Assembly: GCF_000721605.1 (NCBI RefSeq) | Contig: NZ_JOIZ01000037.1 | Location: 1 to 38,063 of the forward strand | Origin: Streptomyces sp. NRRL S-37 | Lineage (GTDB): Bacteria; Actinomycetota; Actinomycetes; Streptomycetales; Streptomycetaceae | Direction: 5' to 3' | DNA length: 38,063 nucleotides | Shown: piece after piece, positions 16,353-24,928 of the stretch | Layout of the letters: each line of letters starts with the position of its first letter | Position numbering within the stretch: the first letter of the stretch is position 1 | Position numbers and translations under genes: made by a program | The notes under the pieces: generated by a model | The model's database searches: none | The model's input: only the letters and a program-made list of their open reading frames with translations | What the model was told of the DNA's origin: nothing

Positions 16353-16452
16353 CTTCGGTCCCCCCTGCTCCCGTCGGCCTCGCTGGGGAGAGGGTCACAC
16401 ACCGTTGCCATATGCCACCAGAGTGCGTACGGCGTCTGCTGGACTTTGGCCG

Positions 16453-17208
16453 TTAATGGGCTGCGACAGGCAGTCGGGGCGGCATCTCGTCCCAGGTCGC
16501 TCCGTCGAGTTCGCGGCCACCTGACTTCGGGCTGCGGCCACCCCATTGCTTGAAGAAGAAGGGCACTCTGGCGTGGTTGCAGGCGTCGCGGATGTCCACC
16601 AACCACTCCTCTTGTACGGGGCGATGGTGGGGCCCGGACTCGCCTCCGGCGATAACCCAGCCGATGCCGTCCAGTTGCAGACGGGTAAGCGGACCGAGAA
16701 GAGGCTCACAGGACAGGAAGCGCACGGCAGCGGGAACTTGTCGAAGGTCGTCGACACGATCCAGGCGCTCTGCGTCTTCGACGGAGACGCCCATCCACAG
16801 GTTCGAGGGCCAGTCGAGTTCGTCGGCAACGCGCCGCAGCCTGCGGGCCCTCTTGGTCAGTAGCTGGTAGGTGTGCTGGGGCGTCTCGGCAATCACCTGG
16901 AAGACCTGCCGGACGAAGTCCAGGGGGACCTTGGCGTGGAAGAGGTCGCTCATGGAATTGACGAAGACCATCCGTGGGGCCTTCCACTGGCGGGGAATGG
17001 CCAATGCGTCTGGGTGAGGGCGGAGGCCGAAGCCCGGGCCGGATGTCCTGGGATCCCCGTCAGTCTGGTACTTGGCAACACCCATGGCCTTGAGACGCCT
17101 GGATAACGTCAAGGCGTAGCAGTTGTCACACCCGGGGGAGATCCGGTCGCATCCCGTGGTGGGATTCCAGGTCGCCTCGGTCCACTCGATTGTGCTGCGA
17201 TCGCCCAT
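16453..17208 (-). CDS. Gp37/Gp68 family three-Cys protein (DUF5131)
   Basis: A 251-residue protein of the phage Gp37/Gp68 (DUF5131) family. The N-terminus begins STIEWTEATWNPTTGC and carries the Cys motif C20-x6-C27-x2-C30 (GCDRISPGCDNCYA), which resembles an iron-sulfur site related to radical-SAM proteins. Further family marks are VNSMSDLFHAKVP, QLLTKRARRL, LWMGVSVED, FLSCEPLLGPL and VIAGGESGP. These proteins come from phages and mobile DNA; the reaction is unknown. ATG at 17208 follows GGGAGGGG. It is upstream of tcmP on the same strand, and the two probably act together. Confidence 0.88.
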   Translation of the reverse strand: MGDRSTIEWTEATWNPTTGCDRISPGCDNCYALTLSRRLKAMGVAKYQTDGDPRTSGPGFGLRPHPDALAIPRQWKAPRMVFVNSMSDLFHAKVPLDFVRQVFQVIAETPQHTYQLLTKRARRLRRVADELDWPSNLWMGVSVEDAERLDRVDDLRQVPAAVRFLSCEPLLGPLTRLQLDGIGWVIAGGESGPHHRPVQEEWLVDIRDACNHARVPFFFKQWGGRSPKSGGRELDGATWDEMPPRLPVAAH

Positions 17209-17469
17209 GGGTCCCCTCCCGTAGCGGGTGGACGCCGGTCACCAGCGTCTTTCCCACCCGGCGCTTCGACTGCGCTGCCTAACGAGCGACGTGCCGAACT
17301 GACACGCGATCGCTCCCATACTTCACTTCGAACAGGTGTTCTGTGAAGGGGGTGTTGGGATCGGGAGTCGATCGGTGCCGTTCATCTGAAGGGAAGGTCG
17401 GCCTGCGACTGTGTCCCGGCAGGATGTACCTCGGGCGATGGATCAGTAGCGAGCAAATGAAGCAGCGGA
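17209..17469. other. Intergenic region upstream of the three-Cys gene
   Basis: No convincing gene. It should hold the promoter of the leftward three-Cys/tcmP pair. No operator similar to those at the copper or sulfur genes is present. Confidence 0.4.
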
Positions 17470-17628
17470 CCTTTCCGCATCGCCGCGGGCGTCACCGTGC
17501 ACAAGGCGTTCAAGGCCGCCGAGGACACCGGCTGTCTGCCGACCGTGGAGACCACCGCGAGGATGGCGGGCCCGACGACGCCGTCCTCGACGCCCTCACC
17601 GACGGTCGAAGAACCCGTTGTCGTCTGA
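17470..17628 (+). pseudogene. Unidentified gene end (relic)
   Basis: A rightward frame to the TGA at 17626-17628 shows strong third-position G/C bias and reads RIAAGVTVHKAFKAAED, then a Thr/Pro-rich end TVEEPVVV. There is no start or ribosome site, so it looks like the truncated end of a lost gene. I do not recognise the family. Confidence 0.3.
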
Positions 17629-17730
17629 GGGGGTGCTGATCCGCATCTAGGACAAGGCGCCTTGCCGGCCGACAAGTTCCGACCCATCGGCCATTCTGAA
17701 CGTGCGGTTATCGCGCATGGGCCTGTTTCG

Positions 17731-18012
17731 TCAGGAGCGCACGAGGCGGGCGATGGCGTCGCTGGCTTCCTTCAGCTTGATGTCACCGCTGTCAGTGCCG
17801 TCCGCCACGGCGGTGCGTACGCAGGTGTCCATGTGCTCGTCGAGCATCTGCAGGGCGAAGGACTGCAGGGCGCGTGTGGTGGCGGAGACCTGGGTGAGGA
17901 CGTCGATGCAGTAGGTGTCTTCCTCCACCATGCGCTGCAGACCTCGGACCTGCCCTTCGATCCGCCGCAGTCGTTTGAGTACGTCCTCTTTTCGATTGCT
18001 GTAGCTGGCCAT
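17731..18012 (-). CDS. csoR: CsoR copper-sensing repressor
   Basis: A 93-residue CsoR with all three Cu(I) ligands: C35 (TYCIDVLTQ), H60 and C64 (DEHMDTCVRT). These match C36/H61/C65 of Mycobacterium tuberculosis CsoR. It binds DNA without copper and is released by Cu(I). It lies 28 bp downstream of the secreted His-rich protein gene on the same strand, so both are read from the divergent region with CsoR boxes at 19051-19147. Start ATG at 18012. Confidence 0.92.
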   Translation of the reverse strand: MASYSNRKEDVLKRLRRIEGQVRGLQRMVEEDTYCIDVLTQVSATTRALQSFALQMLDEHMDTCVRTAVADGTDSGDIKLKEASDAIARLVRS

Positions 18013-18040
18013 CGGCCTCTTCTCCCTTCTTCTCGCCGGG

Positions 18041-18997
18041 TCAGTGCTGGTGGTTGCTGTCGGTGTGCTCTTCGCCGGTTGCCGGCTTCGGCGCGTCGGC
18101 GGGAGTCGACTTGCCGGTGTGGACGGTGAAGGCCGCGGTGCGGACGGTGCCGTTGTGCTTGAAGTCGAGGAACAGACGGTACGTCCCGGCGCTGGGTGCC
18201 GTGGCGGTGAAGGAGATGCCGGGGCCAGGCTTGGTGGTGCCGTCGCCGGGTTCGCCGTTGGGGTGGACGTGGAGGTAGACGAGGTCGCCGGAGCGCAGGG
18301 CGACCAGGTGGCCGTAGGCGCCCAGGTAGGGCTCCAGGTCGGTGACCGGGCGGCCGTCGCGGCTGACGCTGAGGGTCAGCTCGCCCGCCTTGCCCGGGCG
18401 CAGGGCGCCGTTCAGGGTGACGGCGTAGCCGTCGATCGTTGTGGTGGCCGCGGGTTCGGGCAGGGCTGCCGCCTTGTAGGCGCCGGAGGCTGCGAGGTCG
18501 GCGCCCAGGGTCAGGTTGGTGGCGCCTTCGGCGTCCGGGGTGAAGTCGGCGAAGACGCGGTAGGTGCCGGCGGCAGGCAGGTCGACGGGGGTGCTCCAGG
18601 TGCCGTCGGCTGCTCGCGCGGGGTGCAGGTGGCGGTAGGTGACCAAGTCGCGTGAGGCGACGATGAGGTGGAGCTCCTTGCCGTGCTCGCGCCGGAAGGA
18701 CGTCACCTGCTGTCCGTCCTGGTCGCGGATGGCGAAGCGGAGTTCGCTCTCTTCACCTGCGGTTACGCGAGGTGTCTTGAGGTCCAGGGTGTATCCCGCT
18801 TCGGAGATCTGCAGGCCCGCGGGGGTGGCGTTCGCATGGCCGCCGTGGCCGGACGGTGCCGGGCGGTCGTGCTTTGCGTGCGCTGCCGGCTCCTGGTTTC
18901 CGGCGGCGGGGTCGATCGCCGCGCCGACCCCGTAGGCAGTACCGAAAGTGGCCGCGAGCGCGGCAGCGAAAACGGTGATCTTCACGCCGGTGTTCAT
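18041..18997 (-). CDS. Secreted His-rich metal-associated protein
   Basis: A 318-residue protein with an N-terminal signal-type helix (VKITVFAAALAATFGTAYGVGAA), then a His-rich linker (HAKHDRPAPSGHGGHANA), and two similar beta-rich domains: residues ~63-170 (SELRFAIRDQDG, HLIVASRDLVTYRHLHPA) and ~195-295 (ELTLSVSRDGRPVTDLEPYLGAYGHLVALR, LVYLHVHPNG). It ends in a His-rich tail (HTDSNHQH). Repeated HLHP and HVHP motifs fit surface copper binding. The two-domain repeat is also seen in other actinobacterial copper loci. ATG at 18997 follows GAGAGGG. It is co-transcribed with csoR and diverges from copZ. Confidence 0.75.
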   Translation of the reverse strand: MNTGVKITVFAAALAATFGTAYGVGAAIDPAAGNQEPAAHAKHDRPAPSGHGGHANATPAGLQISEAGYTLDLKTPRVTAGEESELRFAIRDQDGQQVTSFRREHGKELHLIVASRDLVTYRHLHPARAADGTWSTPVDLPAAGTYRVFADFTPDAEGATNLTLGADLAASGAYKAAALPEPAATTTIDGYAVTLNGALRPGKAGELTLSVSRDGRPVTDLEPYLGAYGHLVALRSGDLVYLHVHPNGEPGDGTTKPGPGISFTATAPSAGTYRLFLDFKHNGTVRTAAFTVHTGKSTPADAPKPATGEEHTDSNHQH

Positions 18998-19050
18998 GAC
19001 GTGCCCTCTCTTGTCGGCGTCGCGCTTCTGCTGAACTTGACGCCGACTAT

Positions 19051-19067
19051 ATACCCCTGGGGGGTAT
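19051..19067. promoter_or_regulatory. CsoR operator A
   Basis: ATACC-N7-GGTAT box with a C/G-run centre. The inverted arms extend to ATATACC/GGTATAT. It lies 54 nt upstream of the leftward His-rich protein start. Confidence 0.85.
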
Positions 19068-19084
19068 ATGCAAGCGATCTGTCG

Positions 19085-19099
19085 ATGTTTGCCAAACAT
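19085..19099. promoter_or_regulatory. Unassigned palindrome ATGTTTGCCAAACAT
   Basis: A 15-nt perfect palindrome with a single central base, between CsoR boxes A and B and sharing two bases with box B. It does not look like a CsoR site, so another regulator may bind here. Confidence 0.45.
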
Positions 19100-19114
19100 A
19101 CCTAGGGGGGGTAT
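19098..19114. promoter_or_regulatory. CsoR operator B
   Basis: ATACC-N7-GGTAT box (centre TAGGGGG) in the middle of the divergent region, placed to control copZ and possibly both directions. Confidence 0.85.
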
Positions 19115-19130
19115 ACATGGTGGCGCCATG

Positions 19131-19147
19131 GTACCCCCCAGGGGTAC
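19131..19147. promoter_or_regulatory. CsoR operator C
   Basis: GTACC-CCCCAGG-GGTAC, the N7-spaced form with one changed base on each side. It ends 26 nt upstream of the copZ ATG and probably covers the start of transcription or the leader. Confidence 0.75.
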
Positions 19148-19173
19148 GTGATCGCCTTGTCTAGGAGGAACCC

Positions 19174-19452
19174 ATGTCCTGCTGCACCCCCGACGGCAGC
19201 TGCTCCACCGGCACCACTACGTCCACGGCCACGGCGGGCACCACCACCGTCTACGACGTCTCCGGGATGACCTGCGGCCACTGCAAGGCCACGCTCACCA
19301 AGGAGATCGGCGCGCTGGACGGCGTCCTGGCGGTCGACGTCGATCTCGAAGCCGGCCAGGTCAGCGTCACCACGAAGGACGAACCCGACGACGCGCTGCT
19401 GGCCAAGGTCGTCGACGACGCCGGTTACGAGCTCACCGGCCGCGCCGCCTGA
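19174..19452 (+). CDS. copZ: CopZ-type copper chaperone
   Basis: A 92-residue HMA-domain protein. The MTCGHC motif (Cys at residues 34 and 37) binds Cu(I), and the rest of the ferredoxin-like fold follows ([41 protein letters not shown]). An extra N-terminal segment has three Cys ([11 protein letters not shown]) and a Thr-rich linker, which the family usually lacks. It delivers copper to the CopA pump encoded next. ATG at 19174 follows AGGAGG. Confidence 0.9.
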   Translation: MSCCTPDGSCSTGTTTSTATAGTTTVYDVSGMTCGHCKATLTKEIGALDGVLAVDVDLEAGQVSVTTKDEPDDALLAKVVDDAGYELTGRAA

Positions 19453-19468
19453 AGCGACCGCACACCTG

Positions 19469-19490
19469 CCGGGCCCGCCCGCGGGCCCGG
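19469..19490 (+). terminator. Hairpin between copZ and copA
   Basis: CCGGGCCCGC (19469-19478) pairs perfectly with GCGGGCCCGG (19481-19490), followed by CCCCCTCTTT. It may end some transcripts after copZ and so give more chaperone than pump. Confidence 0.55.
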
Positions 19491-19541
19491 CCCCCTCTTT
19501 CGTTTCCTTCCTTTGTTCGTCGATCAGCACGAGGAGCACTG

Positions 19542-21803
19542 ATGGCCACCACGGTCCCCGACACAGCCGAGGTAGAACTCGCCATTGGCGGTATGACCTG
19601 CGCCTCGTGCGCCGCCCGGATCGAGAAGAAGCTCAACCGAATGGACGGGGTCACCGCCACCGTCAACTACGCGACGGAGAAGGCCAAGGTCAGCTACACC
19701 GGTGACGTGTCCGTGCCCGAGCTGATCGCCACCGTCGAGGCGACCGGGTACACCGCCCGCGAACCCGAGCCGGTACGCGCCGAGCCCGCGCCCGGCACGG
19801 AGGGCGCCGAGCCGGCCGACGAGCTGCGGCCGCTGCGGGAACGGCTGGTCACCGCCGTGGTGCTGGCCGTCCCGGTCATCGCGATGGCGATGGTGCCGGC
19901 GCTGCAGTTCGAGTACTGGCAGTGGCTGTCGCTGACCCTGGCGGCACCCGTGGTGACGTACGCCGCCTGGCCCTTCCACAAGGCCGCCTTCACCAACGCC
20001 CGGCACGGCGCGGCCACCATGGACACCCTGATCTCGGTGGGCACGTCGGCGGCGTTTCTGTGGTCGCTGTGGGCGCTGTTCTTCGGCACCGCGGGCACGC
20101 CCGGCATGACGCACCCCTTCGAGCTGACCATCGCTCGCACCGACGGCGCCGGGAACATCTACCTGGAGGCCGCCGCCGGCGTCACCGCCTTCATCCTCGC
20201 CGGCCGCTACTTCGAGGCCCGCTCCAAGCGCAAGGCCGGCGCCGCGCTCAAGGCCCTGCTGGAACTGGGCGCCAAGGACGTCACCGTACTGGGCCCCGAC
20301 GGCAGTGAACGCACGATCCCCACCGGGGAACTGGCGGTGGGCGACCGCTTCCTGGTCCGCCCCGGCGAGAAGATCGCCACCGACGGCACGGTCGTCGAGG
20401 GCACCTCCGCGGTCGACGCCTCCATGCTCACCGGCGAGTCGGTACCGGTCGAGGTCGGCGTGGGCGACCCGGTCACCGGCGCCACCCTGAACGCGGGCGG
20501 CCGACTGGTGGTCGAGGCGACCCGGGTCGGCGCCGACACGCAGCTGGCCCGCATGGCGAAGCTGGTCGAGGACGCGCAGAACGGCAAGGCCGCCGCCCAG
20601 CGGCTCGCCGACCGCATCTCCGGTGTCTTCGTCCCCGTCGTCATCGCCCTGGCACTGGCCACCCTCGGCTTCTGGATCGGCAACGGCGCGGGGCTGACCG
20701 CCGCCTTCACCGCGGCCGTCGCCGTCCTGATCATCGCCTGCCCCTGCGCCCTGGGCCTGGCCACCCCGACCGCGCTGATGGTCGGCACCGGGCGCGGCGC
20801 CCAGCTCGGCATCCTCATCAAGGGCCCCGAGGTCCTGGAGTCCACCCGCAAGGTCGACACCATCGTCCTCGACAAGACCGGCACCGTCACCACCGGCCGC
20901 ATGACCCTGCTCGCCGTGCACACTGCCGAGGGCACCGACGAGACGGACGTACTGCGCTTGGCGGGCGCCCTGGAGCACGCCTCCGAACACCCGATCGCGC
21001 AGGCAGTGGCCGCCGGGGCAGCCGACCGCACGGGCACCCTGCCCGTCCCGGAGGACTTCGCCAATGTCCCCGGTCTCGGCGTGCAGGGCATCGTCGAGGG
21101 GCACGCCGTCCTCGTGGGCCGCGAGAAGCTTCTCGCCGAGTGGGCCATGGACCTGCCCGTCGACCTGGCACGCGCCAAGGCCGAAGCCGAGGCGGCGGGA
21201 CGCACCGCGATCGCGGTCGCCTGGGACGGCGAGGCGCGGGCGGTCCTGGAGGTCGCCGACGCGGTCAAGGAGACGAGTGCCGAAGCCATCGGTCGGCTGC
21301 GGGCCCTCGGCCTGACCCCGATCCTCCTCACCGGCGACAACAGGGCCGTCGCCGAGGCGGTGGCGGCGGAGGTCGGCGTCGCCCCCGAGCACGTCATCGC
21401 CGAGGTCATGCCCGAGGACAAGGTCGACGTCGTCAAGCGCCTCCAGAACGAGGGCCGCTCGGTGGCGATGGTCGGCGACGGGGTCAACGACGCCGCCGCG
21501 CTCGCCCAGGCCGACCTGGGGCTGGCCATGGGCACCGGCACCGACGCCGCCATCGAGGCCGGCGACCTCACCCTCGTCCGCGGCGACCTGCGCGCGGCAG
21601 CCGACGCCATCCGCCTCGCTCGCAAGACACTCGGCACCATCAAGTCCAACCTCTTCTGGGCCTTCGCCTACAACATCGCCGCCCTGCCGCTCGCCGCGGC
21701 CGGACTCCTCAACCCAATGATCGCCGGGGCGGCCATGGCCTTCTCCTCCGTCTTCGTCGTCGGCAACTCCCTTCGCCTGCGCGGCTTCAAGGCCGCGAGC
21801 TGA
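19542..21803 (+). CDS. copA: CopA Cu(I)-exporting P-type ATPase
   Basis: A 753-residue P1B-type ATPase. One N-terminal HMA domain has C20 and C23 (MTCASC). Eight membrane helices follow the usual pattern. The transport motif is C400-P-C402 ([13 protein letters not shown]), the phosphorylated Asp is D444 (DKTGT), H483-P484 is the SEHP motif, and [12 protein letters not shown] is the hinge. YN in helix 7 and [15 protein letters not shown] in helix 8 fit the Cu(I) subgroup. It exports cytosolic Cu(I) received from CopZ. ATG at 19542 follows GAGGAG. A strong terminator follows. Confidence 0.95.
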   Translation: MATTVPDTAEVELAIGGMTCASCAARIEKKLNRMDGVTATVNYATEKAKVSYTGDVSVPELIATVEATGYTAREPEPVRAEPAPGTEGAEPADELRPLRERLVTAVVLAVPVIAMAMVPALQFEYWQWLSLTLAAPVVTYAAWPFHKAAFTNARHGAATMDTLISVGTSAAFLWSLWALFFGTAGTPGMTHPFELTIARTDGAGNIYLEAAAGVTAFILAGRYFEARSKRKAGAALKALLELGAKDVTVLGPDGSERTIPTGELAVGDRFLVRPGEKIATDGTVVEGTSAVDASMLTGESVPVEVGVGDPVTGATLNAGGRLVVEATRVGADTQLARMAKLVEDAQNGKAAAQRLADRISGVFVPVVIALALATLGFWIGNGAGLTAAFTAAVAVLIIACPCALGLATPTALMVGTGRGAQLGILIKGPEVLESTRKVDTIVLDKTGTVTTGRMTLLAVHTAEGTDETDVLRLAGALEHASEHPIAQAVAAGAADRTGTLPVPEDFANVPGLGVQGIVEGHAVLVGREKLLAEWAMDLPVDLARAKAEAEAAGRTAIAVAWDGEARAVLEVADAVKETSAEAIGRLRALGLTPILLTGDNRAVAEAVAAEVGVAPEHVIAEVMPEDKVDVVKRLQNEGRSVAMVGDGVNDAAALAQADLGLAMGTGTDAAIEAGDLTLVRGDLRAAADAIRLARKTLGTIKSNLFWAFAYNIAALPLAAAGLLNPMIAGAAMAFSSVFVVGNSLRLRGFKAAS

Positions 21804-21818
21804 GAACACTTCCCATGT

Positions 21819-21852
21819 GGGTGAGGGCGGGCCTGATGGCCCGCCCTCACCC
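21819..21852 (+). terminator. Terminator of the copZ-copA operon
   Basis: GGGTGAGGGCGGGCC (21819-21833) pairs perfectly with its complement at 21838-21852 around a 4-nt loop, followed by TCTT, just after copA. Confidence 0.85.
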
Positions 21853-22386
21853 TCTTCTGGCCTCCCGCTTCGGGCCCGCAGGCATCACCCCGCGCAGGCT
21901 CCCGAGTACTTGCCCAGCGTGATCTGCACGCGCAGACACATCCCCAACACCTGCCGTACCAATGTCACCTGCGCCGTGCCGACTCCGCACCACGTCCCGC
22001 ATGACGACACCCTGGTCGCCCTGGCTGCCAACTAGCAACGCCCTTCGCTTCCATATGGCGTCCATACCCCCGCCCCGTATGCCCAGTCATCGTGGGAGCG
22101 GCCACTGGCCATCGCTGCAGAGTCTGGGTGACGCGTCACAGGCGGCGGGCAAGTCGCCCTCGCCGAAGACGTGCACCTCGCCCAGGACCCAGTCGTCGGC
22201 GAGGGCGTCGACCAAGTCGGGTGTGGATCTCCCGCCTAGCTACTCAAGGGAGGGCCGGCAGCTGTCGCTGGGTCGCCGTCTGAGGGCATGCCGCAGCAGG
22301 TCGTGGTGGGTGCGAGGCTCCGGGTTAACCCCGGGCGACAGATCGGCGTGGGTCCCGGTCCTGTGTGGACGTCGGGCGAGTGTCCG
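21853..22386. other. Gene-poor stretch with remnants
   Basis: No intact gene. A rightward frame with high third-position G/C bias ends at 22035 (ICTRRHIPNTCRTNV, then DDTLVALAAN), without a credible start. A leftward gene end lies at 22087-22236. The rest holds nothing that I can identify. Confidence 0.4.
22087..22236 (-). pseudogene. Unidentified leftward gene end (relic)
   Basis: Frame with strong codon bias reading DLVDALADDWVLGEVHVFGE, then LPAACDASPRLC to the TGA at 22087-22089. An in-frame TAG upstream near 22237 and the lack of a start show that it is a fragment. Family unknown. Confidence 0.3.
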
Positions 22387-23034
22387 TCAGGCGGGGCGGG
22401 GGCCGTAGTGGCCCAGGAACATGTCGACGCCGCTCACGATGAGGCGGTCGGTGAGGTCCTCGTCGATGTGTGTGCCGTAGGTGCCGAAGACCAGGTGAGG
22501 GAAGATCAGGAGTGCGTAGAGCTGGATGATCGCCGTTTCCGGGTCGGGAATGACCAGGCGGCCCTGGTCGGCGAGGGTGCGCAAAGTCTGGGCGGCGGCG
22601 GGGTGATGGCCTTCCGGCCCGTGGTGTTGCCAGGCCCGGCCCAGCTCGGGAAAGCGGCGCGCCTCGGCGGCGACCAGATTGCGCAGCGCGGTGACGTCGT
22701 CGTTGGTGCGCACCGAGTGGACCCACCGTCGCGCGGCGTCGAGCAGGGCCGGGCGGAGGTCGTCGGCCTCGACGAGCTTGGCGAGCGTGGCTGACGGCTC
22801 CCCGGACAGGGAGTCGTCCAGTGCGCCCGCGATCACCGCGGTGAAGAGCGCTTCCTTGCTGCCGAAGTGGTTGTAGACCGTCACCTTGGAGACGCCCGCC
22901 GCTGCAGCGATGGTGTCCATGCCGATGCCGAAGCCGTCCCGGAGGAAAAGTTCACGAGCGGCTCGCACGATGGCCTGGCGCTTGAGGGCGGCGCGAGGCC
23001 CGCTCGGCGGCTGCTTGGCCCCTTCCGTGTCCAT
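22387..23034 (-). CDS. TetR/AcrR-family transcriptional repressor
   Basis: A 215-residue protein with the TetR DNA-binding domain at residues ~18-65 (AIVRAARELFLRDGFGIGMDTIAAAAGVSKVTVYNHFGSKEALF). The ligand-binding part resembles the TetR_C AcrR-like fold (ALRNLVAAEARRFPELGRAW, RLVIPDPETAIIQLYALL). It diverges from the MFS transporter across a region with inverted repeats, so it most likely represses that pump and itself. The inducing ligand is unknown. ATG at 23034. Confidence 0.88.
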   Translation of the reverse strand: MDTEGAKQPPSGPRAALKRQAIVRAARELFLRDGFGIGMDTIAAAAGVSKVTVYNHFGSKEALFTAVIAGALDDSLSGEPSATLAKLVEADDLRPALLDAARRWVHSVRTNDDVTALRNLVAAEARRFPELGRAWQHHGPEGHHPAAAQTLRTLADQGRLVIPDPETAIIQLYALLIFPHLVFGTYGTHIDEDLTDRLIVSGVDMFLGHYGPRPA

Positions 23035-23053
23035 GTGCCGAGCCTACACCTGC

Positions 23054-23099
23054 CTGTACTGAACGGTTGAGTTCATGTGAACTGCACAGTACAGTTCAA
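23054..23099. promoter_or_regulatory. Probable TetR operator region
   Basis: Contains CTGTACTGAAC (23054-23064), the palindrome GTTCATGTGAAC (23071-23082) and CAGTACAGTTCA (23087-23098), which repeats the first element in inverted form. It lies 20-65 nt upstream of the regulator start, facing the MFS gene. Confidence 0.65.
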
Positions 23100-23257
23100 T
23101 TCACGGGCTGTGGTCACCCTGCGGCATGCCGGTTCGTCACTGCCGTCCGTACGCATCGCGCGTCGGTGACCGACTCCACAGCTCCTTCGCCTCGTCCTCC
23201 GCCGCCCGGGCCTCATCCGTCGGGCCTTATCCATCGGGCCTCATCCAAGGACTCAAA

Positions 23258-24700
23258 ATGACGCACCCGACCGTCGGCGCTTCGCACCCACCGCACCCAC
23301 CGGGCCACGCCGACCCCCACGCCCATCCACACAGGTGGGTCGCTCTGGCTCTCCTCTGCCTGGCGCAGTTCATGCTGATCCTCGACGTCACCGTCGTGAA
23401 CGTGGCGCTGCCCGACATGGCCGCGGACCTCGGCCTCGGCCGTGAGTCACTGACCTGGGTCGTCACCGCGTACACCCTCTGCTTCGGCGGTCTCATGCTG
23501 CTCGGCGGGCGCCTCGCGGACGTGCTGGGCGCCCGTCGGACCCTGCTGGTCGGACTGGCCCTGTTCACGGTTGCCTCGCTGGTCTGCGGCCTGGCGGGCA
23601 ACGCAGCGGTCCTGCTGGGCGGGCGCATCGCCCAGGGGGTCGGCGCGGCACTGCTGTCTCCCGCCGCACTGTCCCTCGTGACGACCACTTTCCACGGTCC
23701 CGAACGCGCCAAGGCCCTCGGTGCATGGGCGGCCATCGGAGGGTCCGGCGCCGCCGCCGGTGTCCTGCTCGGCGGGGCGCTCACCGACGGACCGGGCTGG
23801 CCATGGGTCTTCTATGTCAACGTGCCCGTGGGACTCGTCGTCCTGGCCGCCCTCCCTGGCGTCGTGGCGGCCCGTGCCCCGCAACCGGCCCGGCTCGACC
23901 TTCCGGGGGCCCTGCTGGTCACTGCCGGAACCGGCGCGCTGATCTACGGTCTGGTGGAGGCGGGAGACTCGGGCTGGGGGAGCCCGTCCACCCTGTTCCC
24001 GCTGGCCGGCGCCCTGGCGGCCTACGCACTGTTCACCGCCGTCGAGCGAAGAAGTCGTGCTCCGCTGATGGACCTGCGCATGTTCACCCGGCGGCCCGTC
24101 CTCGCCGGGGCGTTTCTCATGCTCATGGCCACGGCGCTGCTGATCGCCTACTTCTTCCTCGGGTCGGTGTACCTCCAGCACCTGCGCGGCTTCAGCCCGC
24201 TGAGGACCGGACTGGTCTTCCTGCCCGTAGCCGTCGCCACCGGTGTCGGCGCACACCTGGGCTCCCGCCTGGTCGGCAGGATCGGCAGCCGTGCGACGGC
24301 CGGCGGCGGCATGGCCATCACCGCCGCCGGAACCGTGTCGCTGGCCCGGCTCTCGAACACGGACAGCGTGTACGCCGTGCTGCTGCCGGGCTTCGTCGTC
24401 GCCGCCCTCGGTCTGGGCGCGGTGTTCGTCACCGCGACCACCACGGCGCTCGCCATGGTCGAGCACCGAGAGGCCGGGCTGGCGTCCGGTGTGGTCAACA
24501 CCTTTCACGAAGTCGGCGGCTCGATCGGCGTGGCAGTCGTCTCCACCGTCGCGGCCTCCGGCTTCGAACGGGGATCCGCCGGCGGATTCACCGACGCGTT
24601 CACGCTGTGCGCGGCAGCGGCCGCGGTGACCGCAGTCGTGGCCCTGCCGCTCGTGCCGCGGGGCAAGCCCCGGATGACGGGCGGACCGCACGTGCACTGA
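23258..24700 (+). CDS. MFS drug transporter, DHA2 (14-helix) type
   Basis: A 480-residue transporter. The N-terminus is unusually His/Pro-rich (HPPHPPGHADPHAHPHRW), then helix 1 carries LDVTVVNVALPDM and the helix 2-3 loop has GGRLADVLGARR, both typical for the DHA2 group. VGAALLSPAALSLV and GGSGAAAGVLLGGALTDG mark the motif-C region. Likely exports drugs or other toxic compounds by proton antiport. ATG at 23258 follows AAGGA; upstream in-frame sequence is rejected as non-coding. The His-rich start and the neighbouring copper genes might hint at a metal link, which is speculative. Confidence 0.88.
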   Translation: MTHPTVGASHPPHPPGHADPHAHPHRWVALALLCLAQFMLILDVTVVNVALPDMAADLGLGRESLTWVVTAYTLCFGGLMLLGGRLADVLGARRTLLVGLALFTVASLVCGLAGNAAVLLGGRIAQGVGAALLSPAALSLVTTTFHGPERAKALGAWAAIGGSGAAAGVLLGGALTDGPGWPWVFYVNVPVGLVVLAALPGVVAARAPQPARLDLPGALLVTAGTGALIYGLVEAGDSGWGSPSTLFPLAGALAAYALFTAVERRSRAPLMDLRMFTRRPVLAGAFLMLMATALLIAYFFLGSVYLQHLRGFSPLRTGLVFLPVAVATGVGAHLGSRLVGRIGSRATAGGGMAITAAGTVSLARLSNTDSVYAVLLPGFVVAALGLGAVFVTATTTALAMVEHREAGLASGVVNTFHEVGGSIGVAVVSTVAASGFERGSAGGFTDAFTLCAAAAAVTAVVALPLVPRGKPRMTGGPHVH

Positions 24701-24732
24701 CCCCTGTCCCGCCCCCAGAAGCCGGGCCTGCC

Positions 24733-24859
24733 TCGCCGGAGACGTGCGCCGACGAGTGCGCCGCCCACGCGGACATGCACCAGCACTGCCGCGTCTGCGC
24801 CGAAGCCTGCTGGCGCTGCGGAGCGGGCGTGCAACGACGTGCTCGCGAGCCTGGGGTGA
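24733..24859 (+). pseudogene. Relic of a Csp-type (DUF326) copper-storage protein
   Basis: The frame reads SPETCADECAAHADMHQHCR, then VCAEACWRCGA, matching the C-terminal Cys-rich helices of the four-helix copper-storage family. After a one-base shift near 24814, CNDVLASLG and a TGA at 24857-24859 complete the normal ending. The front of the gene is missing, so it is a fragment left by deletion. Confidence 0.7.
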
Positions 24860-24868
24860 CTTCGGCTG

Positions 24869-24918
24869 CACAACGCCGGGCGGCCCCCAGGTTTTCTGGG
24901 GGGCCACCCGGCGTTGTG
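24869..24918. terminator. Long hairpin terminator (bidirectional)
   Basis: CACAACGCCGGG pairs with CCCGGCGTTGTG, and GGCCCCCAG with CTGGGGGGCC inside, around a GTTTT loop. It lies between the Csp relic and the convergent DUF4396 gene. Confidence 0.85.
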
Positions 24919-24928
24919 GTGGTGCGGG

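Noticed and set aside
18044..18655. A 203-codon rightward frame
   Set aside because: It is antisense to the secreted His-rich protein and is Gly/Val-rich without domains.
19524..21809. A 761-codon leftward open frame
   Set aside because: It lies wholly antisense to copA, has Gly/Asp/Val-rich low-complexity content and no motif. It is a product of the codon bias of copA.
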